Shown here: positions 58,580 to 64,000 of the stretch, piece after piece
How positions within the stretch are numbered: the stretch's first letter is position 1
Layout: every line of letters starts with the position of its first letter
NCBI RefSeq assembly: GCF_046244385.1
Contig: NZ_CP176366.1
Coordinates: 2,790,001 to 2,854,000 of the forward strand
Source: Methanospirillum stamsii
GTDB lineage: Archaea > Halobacteriota > Methanomicrobia > Methanomicrobiales > Methanospirillaceae
Length of the DNA stretch: 64,000 nt
Direction: 5' to 3'
Notes under the pieces: model-generated
What the model saw: only the letters and a program-made list of their open reading frames with translations
Database searches by the model: none
Told to the model about the DNA's origin: nothing
Translations under genes and position numbers: made by a program

Positions 58580-60001
58580 TTGGTTGTCCAGGTTGGTGAT
58601 AAAGTGCTCGTGTATGGGGCCGGAACTCCGTGGGCGTTTGCAAAAAAAATTGAGCCAGTCCAGGTTGGTGACAAGGTTGATGTCCTGACATTATCAGACG
58701 GAACGAAACTAGCCATGCCCCGGATTGATTTGGATCTTCATGATTATGTCTGGACGTATCCGGTCTGGGATACCCCATTCCATTTAGATGGCATGCCGTT
58801 TTCGTGGGAGATGATGCCACTCGGGGCTGCTGTGTTCACGTTGACAGGGGTGAGTGACTGTTATAAACTAGAGGATATTTTACGAGAATGGGATCCTGAA
58901 GATATTATTGGGAAACAATTAATTGAGTTCCGGCCTGTTGGGAGAGGATATAATACTATAATATACACCATTACCGGGTGGGATTACCCAAATTATACTG
59001 TGGTGTTGAATTATACCGATCTATCGTATGATTTGTGGACTGATATGGGAATTGACGGGCCTCATCCTGATTGGTATTACCCTGCGAAATCAATATCTAG
59101 TGGTCTTGTTGATTTGTCTGCCAGTTGGGATGGGGCACGATCCAATTCGACAAATCCAAGACTAGAAAGTCCTACTATTTCATTAGCCGGTATAAAAGAG
59201 ATACAATTTCGGTATTTGTACAAATCTATATATGGATATCAGACGTGGGATTATCATACGGGTTACTGTTGCTGGAATCATTGCCCTGAAATTACGATCG
59301 GTGCACAAGTGTTACAGTACTGTGCAACTGAATCCAAAATATTTCGTGAGGGAGATATTGATGTTACTTATCGATGCAATCCAAATTATCCTAAATTTAC
59401 TACAGTTACAATACCTGAGTCTGCTTGGGGGAGTTTTATAAATGCGGTGTTAGGGGTGGAGTTGGTAGGCCATGGGGTAGGATTATCCCGTTTTTATTGT
59501 CCAATAGAAGCACAATTTACAGGTTTAATGTTGATCCCGTCAGGTTGTCCAACCGAAGACAGTAGAGCAGGGGATAGATATATAATCTATGATCCGGAAA
59601 CCGGTCGACTGATCCTAAACGACGGATCAAAAACAATTTTGGCATCCGCATACTGGAGAAACATCACCGGACCAGGCGATGAGATATCAACCACACCGGT
59701 TACGTATGCCTGGGACGGTCAGGGTCACGTGTATTTATCGCAATCAAAAACAACCCTTTCGACAATATTCTATGACAACGAACTGCAGGTTTCAAATCTT
59801 GCAGCCGGAAAAACAAAAATAATACCCTATCATTCGAACGACCCTTATACGCTAGAGGGCGAAACTGTCAGCCGGGAACTGGTAAACATTACCAGTATCC
59901 TCCGGGCCGGAAACAATGAGATAACCTTGACGGTCAAAGACACAGCCGGAAACAAAGTAGGATTCCCTACTCCGGTATACATTATGAGATCGATGTCATA
60001 G
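58580..60001 (+). CDS. Tail fibre-like protein
   Basis: Protein of 473 residues from TTG 58580, directly after the previous stop. VVQVGDKVLVYGAGTPWAFA begins a duplicated motif (VQVGDKVLV, VQVGDKVDV), followed by an aromatic central region and a C-terminal YLSQSKTTLSTIFYDNELQV, ILRAGNNEITLTVKDTAGN. The middle (58850-59580) is much more AT-rich than the ends, a sign of domain exchange in a receptor-binding gene. Last viral gene. Confidence 0.65.
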   Translation: MVVQVGDKVLVYGAGTPWAFAKKIEPVQVGDKVDVLTLSDGTKLAMPRIDLDLHDYVWTYPVWDTPFHLDGMPFSWEMMPLGAAVFTLTGVSDCYKLEDILREWDPEDIIGKQLIEFRPVGRGYNTIIYTITGWDYPNYTVVLNYTDLSYDLWTDMGIDGPHPDWYYPAKSISSGLVDLSASWDGARSNSTNPRLESPTISLAGIKEIQFRYLYKSIYGYQTWDYHTGYCCWNHCPEITIGAQVLQYCATESKIFREGDIDVTYRCNPNYPKFTTVTIPESAWGSFINAVLGVELVGHGVGLSRFYCPIEAQFTGLMLIPSGCPTEDSRAGDRYIIYDPETGRLILNDGSKTILASAYWRNITGPGDEISTTPVTYAWDGQGHVYLSQSKTTLSTIFYDNELQVSNLAAGKTKIIPYHSNDPYTLEGETVSRELVNITSILRAGNNEITLTVKDTAGNKVGFPTPVYIMRSMS

Positions 60002-60150
60002 ACGGCTCACAATCATCTTTTTTCATCCGGTTGGTATGATTGTATATCTCGACAGTATTATCAATAGAGCGCCGCTATTACGGGCATGCTCTTAAAAGAT
60101 TAAGCCCTGATTAAACATTGTTAAGAACTCACGACTAGGGTTTTATTAGT
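60002..60150. other. Viral right-end non-coding DNA
   Basis: No gene is visible between the last tail gene and the host junction. It contains CGACAGTATTATCAATAG, loosely similar to TGACAATACTATTTCAAT at about 25043. These could be integrase arm sites, but the similarity is weak. Confidence 0.35.
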
Positions 60151-60348
60151 TTGAAAATGCAACTTCACAAGGTGGACAGAATTAAAACTTCGAACATCAT
60201 CACCATGATTGCCGGTGTTATCTTCATCGGTCTTGGGATAAACAATATCCTGCAGAGTTCCCAATGGTGGCGTTATGTTACTTTCATTATCGGAATTATT
60301 ATCTTTACAATGGGAGCCTACGGGTATAAAACCGGAAAAAGATTTTAA
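60151..60348 (+). CDS. Small membrane protein, host gene re-headed by the provirus
   Basis: Protein of 63-65 residues with two membrane helices (IITMIAGVIFIGLGINNILQ, VTFIIGIIIFTMGAYGYKTG). The first codons (TTG/ATG at 60151/60157) lie in viral DNA; the att repeat at 60184-60193 encodes the join at K-T-S. The original 5' end (ATG-GAT-GTG) sits at 25088 on the far side of the provirus. The viral right end supplies a new in-frame start, so the gene may still be expressed. Confidence 0.6.
   Translation: MKMQLHKVDRIKTSNIITMIAGVIFIGLGINNILQSSQWWRYVTFIIGIIIFTMGAYGYKTGKRF
60184..60193 (+). other. Provirus attachment core, right (attR)
   Basis: AAAACTTCGA identical to 25094-25103, in frame with the small membrane-protein gene. 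See attL. Confidence 0.7.
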
Positions 60349-60755
60349 TTCTTACTTTCTTCTGAAAAATGCCAGGACTCTCCATCCTGATTGATATCTT
60401 TCTTCCAGATGGGGACATATGTCTTTATCTCTTCAAGGATCCATGCACAGGCGGCAAATCCTTCCTCCCGGTGAGATGCCCCGACAACAATTACCACAAT
60501 CACTTCGGTGAGGTTCATTCTCCCGACACGGTGAACAATATCTACCGAATTCAGGTGATATTCGCTGACCGCTTTTGCTCCGATGGTTTTGAGATCGGCG
60601 AGTGCAACCTCTTCACACACTTCAAGAGAAAGAGCTTCGATTCCATCATCCCGGACGGTGCCGATAAATGTGACTATTCCTCCGGTCTCCTTTTTTTTAG
60701 CCGATTCAATAATTGGATATGGATCGATTGGTTCTCTCGTAATTGCTATTACCAT
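60345..60755 (-). CDS. moaE: Molybdopterin synthase large subunit
   Basis: Protein of 136 residues: GGIVTFIGTVRDDGIEALSL, VHRVGRMNLTEVIVVIVVGA, SHREEGFAACAWILEEIKTY and the active-site Lys region VPIWKKD. With MoaD it converts precursor Z to molybdopterin, the pterin that also carries tungsten. 2 bases after moaD. Confidence 0.93.
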   Translation of the reverse strand: MVIAITREPIDPYPIIESAKKKETGGIVTFIGTVRDDGIEALSLEVCEEVALADLKTIGAKAVSEYHLNSVDIVHRVGRMNLTEVIVVIVVGASHREEGFAACAWILEEIKTYVPIWKKDINQDGESWHFSEESKN

Positions 60756-60757
60756 TG

Positions 60758-61033
60758 TTATCCTCCTGAAACTGGTGGGAAGAGAATGATGAGATCGTTA
60801 TCTGACAGGGAGATGGTATCTGCATCTGCAGGGGCGATCCTCGAATCCCTGTACATTACCATAACATAACTCCGGATATTTTTCTCCGCATCAATAAGCA
60901 ATTCGGCATCAGGGCCGGACCCGGCAAGGGCGAGGACAGCATCCCTGATACTTGATCCCTCCGGAATCTCTCTCTCCTGTTCTTCTCCAAATGCATCACG
61001 AAACCGTGCATAACATCGTATCGTTACTTTCAT
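60758..61033 (-). CDS. moaD: Molybdopterin synthase small subunit (ubiquitin-like sulfur carrier)
   Basis: Protein of 91 residues with the beta-grasp fold and the required C-terminal Gly-Gly (LIILFPPVSGG), which is thiocarboxylated by the adjacent E1-like enzyme. Slightly longer than the usual 80 or so. Between moaE and the E1 gene in one leftward operon. Confidence 0.92.
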   Translation of the reverse strand: MKVTIRCYARFRDAFGEEQEREIPEGSSIRDAVLALAGSGPDAELLIDAEKNIRSYVMVMYRDSRIAPADADTISLSDNDLIILFPPVSGG

Positions 61034-61044
61034 TCCTGTACCTG

Positions 61045-61776
61045 TTACTCAGAACAAACCTGACAGTTTTTCCGTTTTTCTGTCTTCATAAATTCAATTC
61101 TCCCTGAAAGACCATCCCATATCAGAAGTCTTCCGGATATCATGCTCCCGGTATTTGTTAGGTATTTTATCGCTTCCATTGCCTGCATGGAACCAATAAC
61201 CCCCGCTGTGGCCCCCATAACAGAAACTTTTCCGACAGGTGGTGCTGATGGTATCAGACAGGAGAGACAGGGTGAACTTTTCGGGATAATACTGGTAAGC
61301 TGGCCTGAAAAACCCTCTATTGCACCATGGATAAATGGAATCCCTGCCTTCCATGCCGCTTCATGAAGAATGAATCGTGATTCATAGTTATCCAGAGCAT
61401 CAATAACAAGATCTGCATCTTTAATGAGTCGGTTAGCTGATTGAGCATCAATTCTCTTTGGGTATGCAACAACCGAAACATCAGGTTGCATCTTTTCAAG
61501 GGTGGCTTGTGCCGAATATACTTTTTGCAGACCGATTGATTGTGTTGCATGGAGAAACTGCCGGTTGAGGTTTGATTCCTGGATGACATCATCATCAACG
61601 ATTACCAGTTCACCAATACCTGCAAGTGCAAGATATGTAGCAGCAGGAGATCCAAGGCCGCCTGCTCCGGCGATAAGGATGGTTGCATCATTCAGTTTTT
61701 TCTGACCTTCTGACCCGATTAGAGAGATCTGCCGTTCATATCGCCCAGAGCTTCCGGTAAATTTCTGATTGTTCAT
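61045..61776 (-). CDS. moeB: MoeB/ThiF-family E1-like adenylyltransferase
   Basis: Protein of 243 residues. ILIAGAGGLGSPAATYLALA is the nucleotide loop; RQFLH carries the catalytic Arg; LVIDALDNYESRFILHEAAW follows; the zinc cysteines are CLSC and CQVC. It adenylates the MoaD C-terminus. It overlaps tfuA by 4 bases (ATGA). Assigned to MoaD activation by position; ThiS activation is possible. Confidence 0.9.
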   Translation of the reverse strand: MNNQKFTGSSGRYERQISLIGSEGQKKLNDATILIAGAGGLGSPAATYLALAGIGELVIVDDDVIQESNLNRQFLHATQSIGLQKVYSAQATLEKMQPDVSVVAYPKRIDAQSANRLIKDADLVIDALDNYESRFILHEAAWKAGIPFIHGAIEGFSGQLTSIIPKSSPCLSCLIPSAPPVGKVSVMGATAGVIGSMQAMEAIKYLTNTGSMISGRLLIWDGLSGRIEFMKTEKRKNCQVCSE

Positions 61777-62411
61777 GATAGTATGTCTCTGATGTGCATG
61801 AGTGCCACTTTAGCATCTTCTCTCTTCTGGTCAATGGCATTTACAACTAACCAGGCTTTTATTTCATCTCTTCTCTTTGTATCTGGAATACTGTCAGTTA
61901 ATATTCTTGTCCATGACCTGTCCGGATACCAGAGTTTTTTTCCGGTCTCTATTATTTTTTCTGTTTCTTCTTTTGAGAGAAAACCGGATGTAACTCCATG
62001 GGTAAGAGTAACCCTGACATTTACCAGTGCTTCTGAAAAGGCGGTATGCGTTGTCGGATCACACATAAGGGCTACTTCATCATCAGATTCGATGATTCCT
62101 TCTTTATACATCCGGAATACTTCACCGACTCCAATCATGCCAAATGGATAGAGTTCTGATGCCCTGAGTGCCCCCATACTTGATGCTCCAACAACGGTGA
62201 TTCCTGCTTTTATTACTTCAAGCACTTCCCGGTGTCCTACAGCCGCATCCTCAAAGAATACTCCGTCAATAATGCCCACTATCCGGGGTTTAATATGGAT
62301 TGCTTCGAGGAGGTCAACTCTTCGTACCGGAGGTCGGTACGTAGCAGGAAGGATCTTTTCTGCTTCGTTAACTGGAAGGCTTGGACCCAGGTAAATAATT
62401 ACGTCTTGCAC
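61773..62411 (-). CDS. tfuA: TfuA-like core protein
   Basis: Protein of 212 residues from GTG 62411: VIIYLGPSLPVNEAEKILPA, RPPVRRVDLLEA, GIIDGVFFEDAAVGHREVLE, VVGASSMGALRASELYPFGM. In methanogens TfuA works with YcaO to install thioglycine in McrA, probably by supplying sulfide. A GAGAG ribosome site precedes the GTG; a longer frame to 62471 lies inside ycaO. Overlaps ycaO by 44 bases. Confidence 0.88.
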   Translation of the reverse strand: MQDVIIYLGPSLPVNEAEKILPATYRPPVRRVDLLEAIHIKPRIVGIIDGVFFEDAAVGHREVLEVIKAGITVVGASSMGALRASELYPFGMIGVGEVFRMYKEGIIESDDEVALMCDPTTHTAFSEALVNVRVTLTHGVTSGFLSKEETEKIIETGKKLWYPDRSWTRILTDSIPDTKRRDEIKAWLVVNAIDQKREDAKVALMHIRDILS

Positions 62412-63585
62412 GTTTGCATCTCTCTCCAAGTCGTTCGGGGTCCATGGCATAATGTTCAAGCCCTGGAACAATTACCCTCACCACCGGAATCCCGATCTCT
62501 GGTCTTGTCAGGTCAACAACCAAAACCCGGTCAAGACCGGCCTTTTTCAACCGATCAAGAACGATATGAATGTCATCAAGGAAATCATCGGTGTGGTATG
62601 AGGACATATCATCATATGAAACTCTCGGTTCGGGGTCAAACCATTTTTTATTCAGCCGCTTTGCCCGGTCATATCCTACCTTGGAGAGGAAATGAGTGGA
62701 CTGTGTATCTTCCCTTGCTCCGTGTATCTGGGTCGCCCTGCTCTGGGCAACTTCTGTGAGTGCACGAAGAATTGCAATCTCCTTGCACAGGTGTGTACCC
62801 ATACCAATACAGAGCAGGGTTGGGTCCCGAAGCTGGAGGTCATCAGATACTGCCGCAACCGTCGGAATCCCGAGATCGCTGGTAATATCCCGGAGAATAA
62901 CATCTACCCCCGCTGCCTTGAATTTTTCAAGGAGATCTGCTGCTACCGGATGAGTAATATTGGTTATAACCGGACCACCCAGGCGGCATGCTTCAACTAA
63001 AGACCATGCATCCCGCTCTATTATCTCACAAAGACTATGAAACACTGCTTCTTCGTAGGTGTTTCCTGATGCAATTCCATTTGTGCTGGTCCTGAAAAGT
63101 CTTCCCATTATCCGGGGAACCGGGTGAAAAACCGCATGGGCTGGCACCCATATTTCTTCATTCCGGGTGATGTCATATGCCGGGTACCATGGGATTGGCC
63201 ATTCCTGCTCGGTATTCTCCGGAAGTATAAGAAAATCCGGGTGAATAGCATTTTTTTCTGACCTCATCTGGTCATAGGTCATCGTCACCGTCTGCCGGTC
63301 ATGTATCTCTGCAGAGTACCGCTCAAGTCCTTCCATGATGGCTGATACCCGGGCTGCAATGGGAGTTGCACCTTTTCCATTATATACGGTGATTGCTCCT
63401 TCGGCTGCAACAGGCCTGATACACGAAAAAACCGGTATACCAATCCGGTCAAGTCCGGTGATATCCGCAACACGGGTGATTCCTGCCGGAATGGTGAGGT
63501 CTTTGACCTGTTCATAGGTTTCTTCAGGTGACCTGGTCCGGTGAGTCTCCTGCTGGTAGAGTTTTTTACAGGACTGGAGTATCAT
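62368..63585 (-). CDS. ycaO: YcaO-domain McrA-glycine thioamidation protein
   Basis: Protein of 405 residues. ARVSAIMEGLERYSAEIHDR, SGNTYEEAVFHSLCEIIERD and LCKEIAILRALTEVAQSRAT are the YcaO ATP-binding motifs. With TfuA beside it, this is the methanogen YcaO that thioamidates the active-site glycine of methyl-coenzyme M reductase. The ATP-dependent mechanism is family knowledge. First gene of the leftward tfuA-moe-moa cluster. Confidence 0.93.
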   Translation of the reverse strand: MILQSCKKLYQQETHRTRSPEETYEQVKDLTIPAGITRVADITGLDRIGIPVFSCIRPVAAEGAITVYNGKGATPIAARVSAIMEGLERYSAEIHDRQTVTMTYDQMRSEKNAIHPDFLILPENTEQEWPIPWYPAYDITRNEEIWVPAHAVFHPVPRIMGRLFRTSTNGIASGNTYEEAVFHSLCEIIERDAWSLVEACRLGGPVITNITHPVAADLLEKFKAAGVDVILRDITSDLGIPTVAAVSDDLQLRDPTLLCIGMGTHLCKEIAILRALTEVAQSRATQIHGAREDTQSTHFLSKVGYDRAKRLNKKWFDPEPRVSYDDMSSYHTDDFLDDIHIVLDRLKKAGLDRVLVVDLTRPEIGIPVVRVIVPGLEHYAMDPERLGERCKRARRNYLPGSKPSS

Positions 63586-63728
63586 GTGCTCATATACGTT
63601 TTCTTCCAGAGAGAAAAAGAGTAACAGGTTATGAGTTTGTCCTGCCAGATTATGTTTCTCTCCAAACCAGGATATGCTGTGATGAACGCATCTTTGTCAG
63701 GTTAAATCAGGAAAAAACTATCGCAGAT
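63586..63728. other. Intergenic DNA before ycaO
   Basis: 143 bases between the edge gene and the ycaO start. It presumably holds the ycaO promoter; no clear TATA box or gene is visible. Confidence 0.4.
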
Positions 63729-64000
63729 CTATAAAATTGGAAATTCAGATGACCGGTAGAGTTCTTCAAGGTCCTGACCACATCCATTGCAAGCCTCGGT
63801 GATGACTTTTCGCACCGTTTCCCACATGGTAACTGCAATATCACCAGGGACTGGTGTTAATCCATGGGCAAGGATGGAATCATTTCTGATCATGATATAG
63901 TCCTGGAGGATGTTATACCACTCATCTGCTCCGTGCAGCCCGAGATCTTCAAGGAGAGAAAATTTTGCCCGAAGACCAATGCGGATAATCCCGTTCCTAT
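63729..64000 (-). CDS. HEPN-like protein, C-terminal part (cut by window edge)
   Basis: The reverse-strand frame enters from the right edge: RAKFSLLEDLGLHGADEWYN, ILQDYIMIRNDSILAHGLTP, VTMWETVRKVITEACNGC, ending EFPIL-stop. RNDSILAH is an R-x6-H motif like that of HEPN RNases, and the layout recalls CARF-HEPN CRISPR-associated proteins of the TIGR02710 type. The sensor domain would lie outside the window. A pattern-based, tentative call. Confidence 0.45.
   Translation of the reverse strand, partial: RNGIIRIGLRAKFSLLEDLGLHGADEWYNILQDYIMIRNDSILAHGLTPVPGDIAVTMWETVRKVITEACNGCGQDLEELYRSSEFPIL

Larger units (their letters stand above)
25094..60193 (+). mobile_element. Integrated tailed archaeal virus (provirus), about 35.1 kb
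   Basis: It is bounded by a 10-bp direct repeat and runs from a tyrosine integrase through early control, replication, packaging, head and tail genes. Head genes are of Mu type (DUF935 portal, MuF, Mu-I-like protease/scaffold, DUF2190). The tail genes (tube, frameshifted chaperone, 880-residue tape measure, gp10-like) indicate a siphovirus morphology. All modules appear complete except for an obvious lysis gene, and no structural gene is broken, so it may be inducible. Many early genes start within the previous stop (ATGA). Confidence 0.9.

Noticed and set aside
62412..62471. Longer tfuA start at 62471
   Set aside because: The extra 20 residues lie wholly inside ycaO and do not resemble the TfuA N-terminus; GTG 62411 has a ribosome site.

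Overview
The window comes from a hydrogenotrophic methanogenic archaeon, most likely order Methanomicrobiales and plausibly Methanospirillum-like. The basis is an AqpM-type aquaporin, a TupABC tungstate transporter, archaeal DUF2180/DUF2193 genes, the YcaO-TfuA pair that thioamidates methyl-coenzyme M reductase in methanogens, and AT-rich archaeal TATA boxes. The genus is an inference.

1-8 kb is a decayed defence and toxin-antitoxin island. It holds the 3' half of a type I specificity gene (hsdS), a frameshifted RelE toxin, a frameshifted antitoxin, a minimal nucleotidyltransferase split by an IS1634-like insertion sequence (20-bp terminal inverted repeats, 6-bp target duplication TCACTA), an orphan HicB, a UPF0175/PIN pair whose toxin has a nonsense codon, a DUF1016 nuclease whose start is out of frame through a C7 run, a remnant of BREX PglZ, and an MNT gene next to a HEPN stub. 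8-10.5 kb holds two paralogous secreted proteins, each preceded by a decayed copy of one repeat family.

10.5-20 kb is host core: aquaporin, DUF2180, DUF2193, a short TiaS-like protein, an amino-acid-kinase protein resembling molybdenum-storage protein, a SemiSWEET, and a leftward tupABC operon translationally coupled to a MOT1-type molybdate permease. 20-25 kb carries two near-identical AAA-ATPase/PD-(D/E)XK proteins with a mosaic, divergent middle and a third C-terminal fragment. A possible ADP-ribosyltransferase gene with a small partner lies between them.

25.09-60.19 kb is a complete provirus of about 35.1 kb with siphovirus tail genes. A 10-bp direct repeat (AAAACTTCGA) marks both ends. 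Joining the flanks in frame rebuilds the start of a small membrane-protein gene, so integration appears to have occurred in its 5' end. Layout: tyrosine integrase; a leftward cluster of tiny genes; a control region with several ribbon-helix-helix (RHH) proteins, an antirepressor and repeated palindromic operators (ATTACATATGTAAT); a rightward early operon of many tiny genes overlapping by ATGA, including a GINS-like replication protein, a HAD phosphatase-like protein and a DUF1064 nuclease; a 340-bp non-coding stretch with two tRNA-like foldbacks just before the terminase genes; a Mu-type head module (terminase, DUF935 portal, MuF, protease/scaffold, DUF2190, major capsid); and a long-tailed module (connectors, tube, frameshifted chaperone, tape measure, tail tip/fibre).

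After the provirus come moaE, moaD and a MoeB/ThiF-like E1 enzyme, then tfuA and ycaO, all leftward. The right edge cuts a leftward gene whose C-terminus has an R-x6-H motif resembling HEPN RNases. Molybdenum/tungsten handling recurs on both sides of the provirus: uptake and storage on the left, molybdopterin synthesis on the right.
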